Notes: a model not told the origin generated them from the letters alone. 64,000 nucleotides of DNA from Brevibacillus composti (GCF_016406105.1 NZ_CP066308.1:3025501-3089500), one strand, 5' to 3'; shown: positions 39,542-48,641, counted from the stretch's first letter. Translations and numbers: made by a program.

Positions 39542-41419
39542 TTATTCAGTTACTTCGACGATGCGTCCTTCCACTTGCGGATTGATGGTTTTCCGTTTGA
39601 TCAGCTCTTCTTCGACGATGCTGTACAGCGTCAGCCCTGTGTTTAAAGCGGGCTTTTGCAGCGATACATACCCGTCTCCGCCAGAGGCCAGGAAGTCGTT
39701 GGTGGCGACTTTGTAGGTCTTGTTCAGGTCGAGAGGCTGGCCGCCCACCTTCACTTCGATGACGCGCTCGCCTGCCGGCTTGTTTGGATTGTAGGTAAAG
39801 GACATGCCGCTGATCTGCGCGAAACGGCCTTCGCCTTTCTCTACGCCGCCGACGCCGTTCTCCAGGGCCTGCTTCAACTCTTCTCCTGTCACCTCAACAA
39901 CCACCAGGGTGTTCGGGAACGGCAGGAGGGTGTAGAGACCTTTCTTCGTAATGTCGCCGGCCGGGAGCTGCGTGCGGATGCCGCCTGCATTGGTCAGGGC
40001 TACATCGGCTTCATAGCCTTTGATCGACTTCGTCCGCTCCAGCATGATGTCCGTGATGAGATTGCCGACGTTGGTCTCCTTTTTCCGCACCAGTGATCGG
40101 TCTCCATCCAGGGGGACCTCCGACTTGGCGATGACGACGTTCATCACTTCATCGATTTTTTGCGTGATTTCTTGCACCATTTTTTCGACTTCGGGGTCCG
40201 CTTGCACGCTCTCGTCATACTCTTTGATACCGCCGCTGAACGCTACCAGTTCTTTGTCCAGATAGTAGAGATCCGCACGGCCGAGCGATTTGCCGTATTC
40301 CCAGTCCTGCAGGATGTACGTGCCGTTGACGATCTCCGGCTTATCCAGCTTGGTGTGGGAGTGACCGCCAATAATCAAGTCGATGCCCGGTACGTTTTTC
40401 GCAATTTCGCGGTCTACCTCCACCCCGACGTGGGTCAAGGCGATGACGTGGTCCGCTTCCTTTTTCAACTCCGGCACGAGCGCTTTCGCTACTTCCACCG
40501 GATTTTTGAAGGTGAGTCCTTTTACGTTATCCGGATGCGTCAAAATTGGCGTGTCTTCTGCCACGATACTGAAGATGGCAAACGTTTTGCCGCCGATCTC
40601 CACTTTATAGACGGGCGTCAGCAGTTCTTTGCCGTCTTCCTTGATCACGTTTGCCGACACGATCGGGTGTTTCAGCATGTCGCGCAGCTTCAGAAGCTGC
40701 TCGTAGCCAAAATCGAATTCATGGTTGCCGGCCGCCATCATATTGAAGCCCAAGTGGTTGAGAATCGGCACGACCGACTCGCCTTGGAACTGGTTGACAT
40801 AGACCGTTCCCTGGAACGTGTCGCCGGCGTCAAGGAGCAGGAAGTTTTCGTTTTCTTTGCGCCATTCGTTGACCAGCGTGGCAATTTTGGCATAGCCGAA
40901 CTCTTTTTGGTTCTTGTCTTCGACGATGTGTCCATGCACATCATTGGCGTGGGCGATCGTCACCTGCGTGGTGGCAGCCTCTCCCAGCGCCTGGAAGAAG
41001 TCGCCGCGCGTCACTTGCGCCTTGTTTTCCAGCGTCAGCTCATACCCCAGCTTTTTCGCCACCTCGATCAGCTTCGCGGAAGAGACCGTCTGGGTCGGGT
41101 TTTTAAAGTCGTCCTGGGCGATGGCCCCCTGATTTCTCGCCCAAGCCATGTACGGGGCGGACCAGTGAGAGCCCTTGTCTGTAGGAGCTGAAATTTTGCT
41201 GCCGTTCAGTTTGGCAAACACGACTACGGCTTCCGCCAATGTCACGTTGCGCTCCAGAGCGAGATCCCCGTTTGCCCCAGGCGTGACGATCGATTTTTTG
41301 ACCATCCAATCCACGTGTTGAACAGGATGCAAGGGTGCTGCAAAGACGGAGCTCGCCATCAGGGCGGAACAAATTGCCGCAACCAGAGCGGTCAAGGTGA
41401 TGCGACGCGTTTTTTTCAT
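39542..41419 (-). CDS. Secreted 5'-nucleotidase/2',3'-cyclic phosphodiesterase family protein
   Basis: A 625-residue exported metallophosphatase. A signal peptide (MKKTRRITLTALVAAICSAL, cleaved near VFA-AP) precedes an N-terminal region (about 35-150) that resembles S-layer-homology repeats (HWSAPYMAWARNQGAI). The calcineurin-like domain follows with AHANDVHGH, LDAGDTFQG, AAGNHEFDFG and IIGGHSHTKL, then the substrate-binding C-terminal domain (NAGGIRTQLPAGDI, ASGGDGYVSL). ATG 41419 has GGGAGGAG at 8 bases. It would recycle extracellular nucleotides at the cell surface. Monocistronic, with its own terminator. Confidence 0.92.
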   Translation of the reverse strand: MKKTRRITLTALVAAICSALMASSVFAAPLHPVQHVDWMVKKSIVTPGANGDLALERNVTLAEAVVVFAKLNGSKISAPTDKGSHWSAPYMAWARNQGAIAQDDFKNPTQTVSSAKLIEVAKKLGYELTLENKAQVTRGDFFQALGEAATTQVTIAHANDVHGHIVEDKNQKEFGYAKIATLVNEWRKENENFLLLDAGDTFQGTVYVNQFQGESVVPILNHLGFNMMAAGNHEFDFGYEQLLKLRDMLKHPIVSANVIKEDGKELLTPVYKVEIGGKTFAIFSIVAEDTPILTHPDNVKGLTFKNPVEVAKALVPELKKEADHVIALTHVGVEVDREIAKNVPGIDLIIGGHSHTKLDKPEIVNGTYILQDWEYGKSLGRADLYYLDKELVAFSGGIKEYDESVQADPEVEKMVQEITQKIDEVMNVVIAKSEVPLDGDRSLVRKKETNVGNLITDIMLERTKSIKGYEADVALTNAGGIRTQLPAGDITKKGLYTLLPFPNTLVVVEVTGEELKQALENGVGGVEKGEGRFAQISGMSFTYNPNKPAGERVIEVKVGGQPLDLNKTYKVATNDFLASGGDGYVSLQKPALNTGLTLYSIVEEELIKRKTINPQVEGRIVEVTE

Positions 41420-41466
41420 TTCGCTTTCTCCTCCCATTTATGTAGAAAAATAAAGAAACCTCCCTA

Positions 41467-41475
41467 ATTATAGCA
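41467..41475 (-). promoter_or_regulatory. Extended -10 promoter of the 5'-nucleotidase gene
   Basis: Minus strand TGC-TATAAT about 45 bases before the start; the -35 region (CTGCTA) is weak, as is common with extended -10 promoters. Confidence 0.45.
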
Positions 41476-41505
41476 AAAGATTCTATTCTAGCAGTTGTTT
41501 TCCTG

Positions 41506-42311
41506 CTAGATTTTGGAGAGAAACTGCGTAATCGCCTCGGCCATCCGCTCGGAATCCTCCAGCATCCCCATATGTCCGCAGTCGGCGAGCAGCACCTGCT
41601 CTACGCGAGGCCCGGCGATGACAAAGGTTTTTCCCGGCTCAATAATTTGGTCTTCCTCCCCGGCGACAAGCAGAATGGGCAAGGCTAGCTCCCGCAGGAC
41701 GGGCAGACGGTCCGGCCGCTCTCTCATCGCTTCCAGCGTGCGAATCGCCCCGGCAGGCGGCGTCAAGAGTCCGATCTCCCTCACCCGCTCCCACTCTTCC
41801 GGCAGACGGTGGGCGCTGTCTGGCGCAAACAATTTGGGCACCAGCGCCTTGATAAACGGTTCCATGCCGTTGCGGCTGATGCTCTCCATTCCTTTGGTCC
41901 GGTTCGCCTTTGCCGCCTCGTCATCGGAATACGGGGTGAGTGGATCAGTCCCAGCGCGCTCAGCCTGTGCGGGTACCGTTCCGCGAAGGCCAAGGCGACA
42001 TAGCCGCCGAGCGAATGGCCCAGCAGGGCGACCTTTTGGATCCCGGCCTCATCCAACAAAAGGAGCAGATCCTCAGCCATTTTCTCCACCGTGTAGGTCT
42101 CCTCCGGCACCGAGCTTTTTCCATGCCCGCGCAAATCGGGCGCTAGCACATGGTGAGACTGGGCCAATGGGGGGATTATCCGCTGCCAGTACGCGGAACT
42201 GCCGCAAAACCCGTGCACCAGGCAGAGCGCATCCCCACTCCCCGCCTCCTGATAGGCGAGTGTCACGCCATTGGGCAATAAAGCGGTTTTCATCGTCGGT
42301 TCTCGATCCAT
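41506..42311 (-). pseudogene. Alpha/beta-hydrolase, split by a frameshift
   Basis: The first part (42311 to about 41937) encodes MKTALLPNGVTLAYQEAGSG, the oxyanion region VHGFCGSSAYW and the nucleophile elbow GHSLGGY. After LGLIHS the frame runs into nonsense, while the family-like continuation TPYSDDEAAKANRTKGMES is in another frame, ending with the catalytic-acid region LVAGEEDQI and the His in DCGHMGMLEDSE. One base appears to be missing near 41935-41940. All of the Ser-Asp-His triad would be present if the frame were restored. Either a recent pseudogene or a sequencing error. Confidence 0.8.
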
Positions 42312-42406
42312 CTTTCACTCTTCCTTTCCATTCTGTGGTGTCCAAACTTTTTTCCGGATGAAGGGATTTGCGGGTGCTGCCGGCATCTCGTTTTTTATTC
42401 TTCTCT

Positions 42407-42889
42407 CTACCGCAAAGGAAGCAGGATGTCGTACGCATTTTCCGGCCTGTCGGCGGCATGGCGGGGCGGGAGATAGCGATCGTCGTAGCGCTCCAGCCTG
42501 AAGGCGTGCTCGTCCAGCTCCAGCCCCTCTTGACGCAGCCAGGCAAAGGCATCCCGATACGAGGATTGGACCTGTTCCATCGGTCCCTGGTGCGTAAACT
42601 GTGCATACCGCCTGGCGGGGATGGTGAATCCGACCATGCCCACCGGGATGGTGTCTACCTTCTTTACCTCTACGGCCAAATACTCCGTGTAGATGCGATA
42701 GGAGCCCACCCTGCTCTCATCGCTTACGCCATAGACCGGTAGAGCACTTTTCAGATGGCCGATCTCTCCTGCTCTCTCCCAGAAAATCTCCCACAGCTTG
42801 GGCATCTCTACGCCCAGCGTCTGAAACTCGCCGGAATAACTCATACCCACCAACAGCATTTGCGGCATTTGAACGATGTTCCCACTCAT
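42407..42889 (-). CDS. GyrI-like/AraC effector-binding domain protein
   Basis: A 160-residue protein resembling the small-molecule binding domain of SOUL/GyrI-like regulators: LPVYGVSDESRVGSYRIYTEYLAVEV, then VGMVGFTIPARRYAQFTHQGPMEQ, and a C-terminal AFRLERYDDRYLP. No DNA-binding domain is attached. ATG 42889 (MSGNIVQMPQ) is chosen; GGAGG lies 12 bases upstream, rather far. Ligand unknown. Confidence 0.75.
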   Translation of the reverse strand: MSGNIVQMPQMLLVGMSYSGEFQTLGVEMPKLWEIFWERAGEIGHLKSALPVYGVSDESRVGSYRIYTEYLAVEVKKVDTIPVGMVGFTIPARRYAQFTHQGPMEQVQSSYRDAFAWLRQEGLELDEHAFRLERYDDRYLPPRHAADRPENAYDILLPLR

Positions 42890-43213
42890 GGCTGGCCTGT
42901 CCCTCCTTTTGTTTTTCCCTTTTTTTGTTATCATACTACGCTGTCGATTCGATCTCCTTCTTTCGCTATCAGCGAATAGAAACGCGCCGAAAGGAGAACC
43001 ACTTACCTATTGAGCGGAAAGTTGGACGGACTCGGGCGAATCCCGCGCTTCTGTCCCGGTTTGGTCCGTTTGTTTTCCCGCAGTCTTAGTCGGTTTTACC
43101 CCTTTTTGCCGCGTTTCCCGATTGACCCTTATTCACGCAATCCGGCCCTCCGATATGAGTAAGGAGTACCCGGTGCTCAGGGTTTGGCCCGATGACGACA
43201 GGAGGATGACAAC
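42890..43213. other. 324-base intergenic region with predicted RNA structure
   Basis: No convincing coding frame. On the plus strand, GGACGGAC (about 43024) can pair with GTCCGT (about 43066), enclosing a CGGG-CGAAT-CCCG hairpin, and GAGTACC/GGTGCTC forms a dyad (about 43165-43180) close to the start of the next gene. TTGACC occurs at about 43122 but has no fitting -10. The region may be a structured leader for the plus-strand gene. Confidence 0.35.
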
Positions 43214-44095
43214 ATGGCATTTGTATCTCGCACTGCACTCTTTTTTCTCATGCTTCCCGCTGTTCTTTTGTCCGGCTTCTCCACTGCGGAAAAACCGGTG
43301 AGAGCGACCTGGCTGTGGCAGACCTACCAGACCGCCTCGCAGCCTAACCAGATTCTCTCCTTCACCGCCAAGCAGGGCGTCAATTTGCTCTACCTCAAAA
43401 TTGACACCACGCTCAGGCCCGCCTACTATCAATCTTTTGTCAAACAGGCGCGCGAGATGGGCATAGAGGTGCATGCTTTGGGCGGAAAGGCGAGCTGGGG
43501 GCTGGAGCGCGGGCGGGAGGAGATCCACTCGCTCATCAGCTGGGTGGTCCGCTACAACCAGAGCGTCGGTGCGGAAGCCGCTATCTCCGGCATTCATCTG
43601 GATATCGAGCCGCATACCTTGCCCGAGTGGAAGACCGACCAGGCCAGTGTCATCCGCCAGTGGATGGCCAATGTGGATGCCTACACCAGCTACCTCCAGG
43701 CACAGGCTCCCGATCTTCACCTCGGCGCCGATATTCCGTTCTGGCTGGACAAGTATCCGCTGCCGGACCAGCCCTCCATCTCTGTAGCCGAGCGGCTGAT
43801 CGCAGCGCATGACCACGTCGCCGTCATGGCCTACCGCGATAAGGCAGAAGGCCCCAACAGCATTTCGGCCCTGGTCCCGCAAGAGCTGGAGATCGCTGAA
43901 CGGCTGGGAAAAAAGATCGTGGTTGCCGTGGAGACCAAAGCGAGCAGCGAAGGTGATTTCGTCACGTTTTACGAAGAAGGCCGGACGAGGATGGAGGACG
44001 AGCTGGCCAAGCTGCATCAGCTTCTGGGGGACAGCCCCTCTTTTGCCGGCGTAGCGATTCACTCCTACGAGTACTGGAGCAGTCTGAAAGAGTAG
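43214..44095 (+). CDS. Secreted TIM-barrel glycosidase-like protein
   Basis: A 293-residue exported protein: signal sequence MAFVSRTALFFLMLPAVLLS, then a barrel-like domain. Near residue 130, ISGIHLDIEPHTLP resembles the beta-4 strand of glycosidases such as GH18, where Asp-x-Glu carries catalysis. Other strand-like segments are GVNLLYLKID, GIEVHALGG, HLGADIPFW and HVAVMAYRDKA. I cannot name the substrate. ATG has GGAGG at 8 bases. It ends 15 bases before a strong terminator, after which a group II intron is inserted. Confidence 0.65.
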   Translation: MAFVSRTALFFLMLPAVLLSGFSTAEKPVRATWLWQTYQTASQPNQILSFTAKQGVNLLYLKIDTTLRPAYYQSFVKQAREMGIEVHALGGKASWGLERGREEIHSLISWVVRYNQSVGAEAAISGIHLDIEPHTLPEWKTDQASVIRQWMANVDAYTSYLQAQAPDLHLGADIPFWLDKYPLPDQPSISVAERLIAAHDHVAVMAYRDKAEGPNSISALVPQELEIAERLGKKIVVAVETKASSEGDFVTFYEEGRTRMEDELAKLHQLLGDSPSFAGVAIHSYEYWSSLKE

Positions 44096-44109
44096 AGGAA
44101 CGCACCTGA

Positions 44110-44141
44110 AAAAACTCCGCCAACGATCTGGCGGAGTTTTT
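44110..44141. terminator. Strong bidirectional terminator
   Basis: CTCCGCCA pairs with TGGCGGAG (loop 6), extended by AAAAA/TTTTT to a 13-base stem. It serves the plus-strand glycosidase-like gene and, before the intron came in, would have served the convergent mocR gene too. Confidence 0.92.
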
Positions 44142-44151
44142 CGCTTCGCGC

Positions 44152-46097
44152 GTGCCCAGCAAGCCGTTAATTGCTAGTTGGTGAAAGTCCAACCGAGGTA
44201 AGAGCCAAGTCGCCTCGTAGCTGACAGGCAACTGGTGGAGTGATCCTAAGGTTGAAGCCCTGTGACAAAGTAACCCGAAAGGGTGCAAGCAAATCAGCAG
44301 ACCGTAACATAAAGTGAATCCTGCCCCTCGTTAAGAAAGACCATTGTAAGATGGACAAGGAGGAGCCGAGCCTGGGGGAAGTGGGCGAAGGCCACGGAAG
44401 GTGTGTAGAACTTGGATCGCAGCACTCAAGAACCTCTCGGGGTAAGGGGAACGGTATGCTGAGAAAGTAAGGAACGGAACTGGGGAGACCCTACTTTGCA
44501 CACTCCGTCGGAGTGTAAAGCGGAAACCTATAACCGTAAGGGAAGTGGTGGACGGCAGAGAGGGAGTCGGAGGGGCTCATAGTACCAGAGAAGTGGAGAC
44601 AACAAAACTCCATGGAGGAAAGGAGCCCTGCTTTGTTCACGGGTTGAAAGGAGGTAAGAGTGAGTGAATGCAAGTAAACTTGCTAACTACACCGATGCAA
44701 AAGCTCGACAACTTTGGACAACCCTATATCTTTGTGCCAAGGAAAATCCAAAACGGCGATTTCATGCTCTGTATGACAAGGTGTATCGTCCTGACATCCT
44801 CGCCGAAGCATGGCGCAGAGTGCGTGCCAACAAAGGAAGCGGCGGAGTGGACGGACAGACAATCGAAAGAATTGTACATGAATACGGAGAGAGTAAATTC
44901 CTCAATGAAATCTACCTCGACCTAAAGAGAAAACGGTACCATCCGGCACCAGTTCGACGCACGTACATTCCAAAAGCGGATGGGAAGCAAAGACCGCTTG
45001 GCATCCCGACGATACGAGATCGAGTTGTCCAAATGGCAACCAAAATGGTCATTGAGCCAATTTTCGAGGCGGACTTTAAAGATTGCTCATATGGATTCCG
45101 ACCGAAACGAAATGCCCACCAGGCGATTGCACAAATCAGAAAAGCGAGCAAACAGGCATATTGGGTAGTTGATGTAGACATCAAGGGGTACTTTGACAAC
45201 ATCAATCAGGAGAAGCTGATGAAACTGGTTGAGCAAAGGATTTCGGACCGCAGAGTACTAAAACTGATTCGAAAATGGCTGCAAGCAGGTGTCATGGAAG
45301 GTGTACAGTTCCATGAAACGGATTGGGGAACTCCGCAAGGAGGAGTAATTTCGCCGCTGCTTGCGAACATTTACCTCAACTACATGGATACAATCTGGGA
45401 GAAACAATTTTCTCATCTTGGCAAATTAGTTCGATACGCCGATGATTTCGTGGTCATGTGCAAGACGAAAAAGGATGCCTTGGAAAGCATTCAGGTTATA
45501 AAGGCCATTATGAGCAAACTTGACCTGACTCTTAGCAAGGAAAAGTCTCGATTGATCAATATCTGGGACAACACCGCAGGCTTTGACTTCCTCGGTTTTC
45601 ATCATCGAAAATTTCCCGTTCTCATTAAAGGTGGAAAAAGGATATATGTCATGTCACATATTCCAAGCAAGAAAGCAATGAAAGAAATGAGACGGAAAAT
45701 TAAGATGTACACCGAACCGCGCAGCAAGTTGTACTGGCCGCTGCATGAGGTGGTACAAGGGCTTAATCGAAAGCTTAAGGGATTCAAGAACTACTATTCA
45801 ATTTCAACTATAGCAGCAAGATGGTTAAACAGAATTGATTGGTATGTAATAGAAAGGCTGACGCTATTCGTTAACAAGAAAAGGAATGTGCGAAACAAGC
45901 ATTCCAGGGTCGGGGAGGTAATGAAAGCCACACGGGGATCATTGGTGAAACTTGCCGGAGAGGACTACCGAATGCCAAAGAAAGAAGAGCATCGGAAAGC
46001 CGTATGAGGGAAAACCTCACGTACGGTTTGATGAGGGGGAGCTGAAATGAGTAAGGCGACCATATGGTCGCCCAAAAGTTTCAGTTCTCTACTCTAC
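44152..46097 (+). mobile_element. Group II intron with its own reverse transcriptase
   Basis: The 5' end is placed at GTGCC (44152), 10 bases past the terminator T run. About 510 bases of structured noncoding RNA precede the RT gene. Domain V is clear at about 45997-46030 (AGCCGTATGAGG-GAAA-ACCTCACGTACGGTTT). Domain VI follows: GAGGGGGAGCTGAAA pairs with TTTCAGTTCTCTACTC leaving A46091 bulged as branch point, with a GGCGACC-ATAT-GGTCGCC arm. The intron would end at AC 46097, 7 bases counted from the branch A. Insertion after a terminator stem is typical of IIC introns, though the RT looks more like other classes; I leave the class open. Boundaries are inferred. Confidence 0.85.
44664..46007 (+). 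CDS. ltrA: Group II intron reverse transcriptase/maturase
   Basis: A 447-residue intron-encoded protein. RT blocks are complete: [58 protein letters not shown], the catalytic VRYADDFVV and [10 protein letters not shown]. The maturase X domain follows (about 330-400, [15 protein letters not shown]). There is no HNH endonuclease domain, so mobility would rely on target sites at replication forks or hairpins. GTG 44664 has GGAGG 9 bases upstream. The stop codon lies inside domain V, so the coding region runs past the usual domain IV limits. Confidence 0.95.
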   Translation: MNASKLANYTDAKARQLWTTLYLCAKENPKRRFHALYDKVYRPDILAEAWRRVRANKGSGGVDGQTIERIVHEYGESKFLNEIYLDLKRKRYHPAPVRRTYIPKADGKQRPLGIPTIRDRVVQMATKMVIEPIFEADFKDCSYGFRPKRNAHQAIAQIRKASKQAYWVVDVDIKGYFDNINQEKLMKLVEQRISDRRVLKLIRKWLQAGVMEGVQFHETDWGTPQGGVISPLLANIYLNYMDTIWEKQFSHLGKLVRYADDFVVMCKTKKDALESIQVIKAIMSKLDLTLSKEKSRLINIWDNTAGFDFLGFHHRKFPVLIKGGKRIYVMSHIPSKKAMKEMRRKIKMYTEPRSKLYWPLHEVVQGLNRKLKGFKNYYSISTIAARWLNRIDWYVIERLTLFVNKKRNVRNKHSRVGEVMKATRGSLVKLAGEDYRMPKKEEHRKAV

Positions 46098-47527
46098 TAT
46101 GAATTTCTGCCCTCGAGCTGCCCAGCCAGCTGGATAAGCAGCCGCATGCCGTCGCGCAGCTGCTTTTCGTTGATGTAGGAGTAGCTGAGACGCATCCAGG
46201 ACCTGGATTCTTTCAGCGGATCGCAGATCGCGCCGGGGACAAAGGAGATCGACTGCTCGATGCTCTCGGCGAGGAGAACATCCATCGGCACGGTGTCCGG
46301 CAGCTTGACCCAGAGATTAAATCCGCCCTCCGGACTTTTCCATTTCCAGGTGGTGGTCGACATCTCCTCTTCCATGATCGATTTACGCACATTGAGAGCG
46401 ATGCGCAGCTTTTCCATATGCTGCACCAGACGGTCCGAAGTGAAGTAGTGCAAGAATATTTTCTGGTTCAAGAGCGGACTGCCGTTATCGGCCAGCGATT
46501 TGACGGCCAAGAGATGCTTCATCAGGGCAGGCTGCATGCAGACAGCGGCGATCCGGAGGCCGGGCGCGACGTACTTGCTGAAGCTGCGAATATAGGCGGC
46601 GTAGCCTTCCGTGCTGTAGCTGTACAGCGGCGCGGGAGGCTGCTGGGCAAAATAGATGTCGTGAAAGGGATCATCCTCAATCAGAAAACAGCGGTAACGC
46701 TCGGCTAGCTCGACCAGCTGCTTGCGCTGGATGGCCGGGACGGTGTAGCCCGTCGGATTGTGAAACGTGGGATTGAGGTAAAAAAGCCGCGGCTTGTATC
46801 GCTTCATATACGACTCGATCTGCTCCAGGTCATAGCCAAAGGGATGGATCTCGACAGGGAGTAGCTGGGCCCCCTGCTGCCGGAAGATATCAATCGCGGC
46901 GCTGTAGGTGGGACGCTCGATGAGCACAGCGTCCATCGGCTGGACCAGCACGCGTGCGATCAGATCAATCGCTTGCTGTGAACCGGTCGTGATCAAGATG
47001 CTATCGGCCGGGAGGTGAAGGCGATGATGCCGGGCAAAAAAACCGGCCAGCGCCTCCCGCAGTTCCTCATCGCCTTGGACCGTGGAATAGGTGCCGAGCA
47101 CTTTCGGGTAGCGGTCAAAAATATCCTTAACATACGCCGAGAAGTAGCGATTCGGCAACAGGTTGGGATCGAGCAGGGCATAGGAGAACTGATAGGCAGC
47201 CGGTACGCGGTGAATCTCCGAGAGATGGCTGTTCTGCACATAGGAAGAGACGATCGGGTACTCGAGATCATCAAAGGGCAGCCGGCCGCCCGGATGGACA
47301 TAGTAGCCGGATTTGTCTTTGACGTACACTTTCTTTTCGTCCTTTAGCCGCTGATAGGCCTTGAATACGGTCAAGCGATGGACATCCAGTTCGGCTGCCA
47401 GCGTGCGAACCGAGGGGAGTTTCTGGTGCTCCCGCCACTCTCCCCGCTGAATGCGCGTCCATAGATAGCTGTATACCTGCTCAGACAATGGCTTCGCTGA
47501 GGTGCCATGCCCCATCATGCTTTCCAT
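46097..47527 (-). CDS. MocR-type regulator (GntR winged helix fused to aminotransferase domain)
   Basis: A 476-residue regulator. The GntR winged helix spans about 12-80 (LPSVRTLAAELDVHRLTVFKAYQRL), a linker follows, then a fold-type I aminotransferase domain (about 115-470) with NPTFHNPTGYTVP and the PLP-Lys in SFSKYVAPGLRIA. These proteins sense PLP or amino-compound adducts and regulate a nearby, often divergent gene. Here that is the EamA transporter. Two direct repeats in the shared upstream region are probable binding sites. Its stop codon abuts the 3' end of the group II intron. Confidence 0.92.
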   Translation of the reverse strand: MESMMGHGTSAKPLSEQVYSYLWTRIQRGEWREHQKLPSVRTLAAELDVHRLTVFKAYQRLKDEKKVYVKDKSGYYVHPGGRLPFDDLEYPIVSSYVQNSHLSEIHRVPAAYQFSYALLDPNLLPNRYFSAYVKDIFDRYPKVLGTYSTVQGDEELREALAGFFARHHRLHLPADSILITTGSQQAIDLIARVLVQPMDAVLIERPTYSAAIDIFRQQGAQLLPVEIHPFGYDLEQIESYMKRYKPRLFYLNPTFHNPTGYTVPAIQRKQLVELAERYRCFLIEDDPFHDIYFAQQPPAPLYSYSTEGYAAYIRSFSKYVAPGLRIAAVCMQPALMKHLLAVKSLADNGSPLLNQKIFLHYFTSDRLVQHMEKLRIALNVRKSIMEEEMSTTTWKWKSPEGGFNLWVKLPDTVPMDVLLAESIEQSISFVPGAICDPLKESRSWMRLSYSYINEKQLRDGMRLLIQLAGQLEGRNS

Positions 47528-47572
47528 CTTCGCTTCGCCCCCTTAGTCACCATCATACACCAAATCTCCCCA

Positions 47573-47601
47573 ATCTGTTCTGTCTGTCACCATCTGTTCT
47601 G
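47573..47601. promoter_or_regulatory. Direct repeats, probable MocR operator
   Basis: ATCTGTTCTG occurs at 47573-47582 and again at 47592-47601, start to start 19 bases (nearly two helical turns), between the divergent mocR and eamA genes. Paired direct repeats are typical of MocR/GabR-type sites. Confidence 0.65.
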
Positions 47602-47640
47602 CATGCCACTCGGTAAGATGATGCCAAGGAGGCGTTACGC

Positions 47641-48561
47641 ATGGTCATCATCAACTACGCAATCATGTGCCTGGTGTTCGGCACGACATTTCTGGCGATC
47701 AAAATCGGGATTGATGCAGGGGCTCCTCCCTTTTTTTCCGCGGGTATCCGCTTTTTCCTGGCGGGGCTCGTCCTCTTCCTGTGGATGGTTTGGAAGAAGC
47801 GGGCTTCTTTTTCCCTCTTGCTGCAAAAGGAAATGGCGATCACGGGGCTCTGCCTTACGTTTGGTACATTTTCTACCCTGTACTGGGCTGAGCAGCATGT
47901 CACTTCGGGAGCGGCAGCGATTCTATCGGCTACCGGTCCGATGATGATTTTGCTGATCCAGACGGCGGTCCTGCGGGAAAAGATTCACGGCAAAGCGCTG
48001 CTCGGGTGCCTGATTGGCTTTGCCGGCGTGATCCTGCTGGTATTCCCCCAAGTCTCCATAACCGTCAGCCTGTTGTGGTTGATGGGCAGCGCGGCCATCT
48101 TGCTCGGCGAACTGTTCTACGCTTCCGGCGCCCTGTATTCCAAAAAGGTCATTCGCCGCTTCAGCGATGCATCCCCGATCGCGCTCAATGCAGCGCAGAT
48201 GATGTACGGCGGAGGAATACTGCTGGTGCTCTCGCTTTTCACGGAGGAGTTCCGTCCGGAGGCGATGCTCACTCCCGCCGCCGCCGGGTCTCTCCTCTAT
48301 CTGATCGTGATCGGCTCGATGGTGGGTCATACCCTTTTTTACTGGCTGGTCGCCAAGACGAATCCCGTCTTCCCTTCGACCTGGCTCTATCTCTCACCCG
48401 TGATTGCCATGGGCCTCGGGAGCTGGCTGTATCAGGAGCACATTTCCTGGGTCATGGCAGCAGGTGCGCTGACGACGATTACCGGTATCGTCATCATCAA
48501 TCTTGACTCCCTCAGGCAGTTGTTCCCAAGGCAGCGAAAAGCCCCGGAACTGGCAGGATAA
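47641..48561 (+). CDS. EamA/DMT family transporter
   Basis: A 306-residue inner-membrane transporter with ten hydrophobic helices in two EamA repeats (AIMCLVFGTTFLAIKIGIDAG at the start; VFPSTWLYLSPVIAMGLGSW in the second half). Substrates of this superfamily are metabolites or drugs; none can be assigned. ATG 47641 has GGAGG at 8 bases. Divergent from and probably controlled by the MocR regulator, which hints at a PLP-related or amino-acid-like substrate. Confidence 0.88.
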   Translation: MVIINYAIMCLVFGTTFLAIKIGIDAGAPPFFSAGIRFFLAGLVLFLWMVWKKRASFSLLLQKEMAITGLCLTFGTFSTLYWAEQHVTSGAAAILSATGPMMILLIQTAVLREKIHGKALLGCLIGFAGVILLVFPQVSITVSLLWLMGSAAILLGELFYASGALYSKKVIRRFSDASPIALNAAQMMYGGGILLVLSLFTEEFRPEAMLTPAAAGSLLYLIVIGSMVGHTLFYWLVAKTNPVFPSTWLYLSPVIAMGLGSWLYQEHISWVMAAGALTTITGIVIINLDSLRQLFPRQRKAPELAG

Positions 48562-48641
48562 TGTAGCAAATTTGCCTTGCAATTTTGGCTCTGCGAATCG
48601 GCCAAAAGCGTAAAAAAATAACCGTAGGAACGCGATCACGC

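Noticed and set aside
43630-43815. Overlapping small frames within the glycosidase-like gene
   Set aside because: They lie in other frames of a gene with a good start, signal peptide and codon pattern.
44152-46097. Insertion sequence or retron instead of a group II intron
   Set aside because: The RT has a maturase domain, and domain V and a domain VI with a bulged A follow it; there are no terminal inverted repeats and no transposase.
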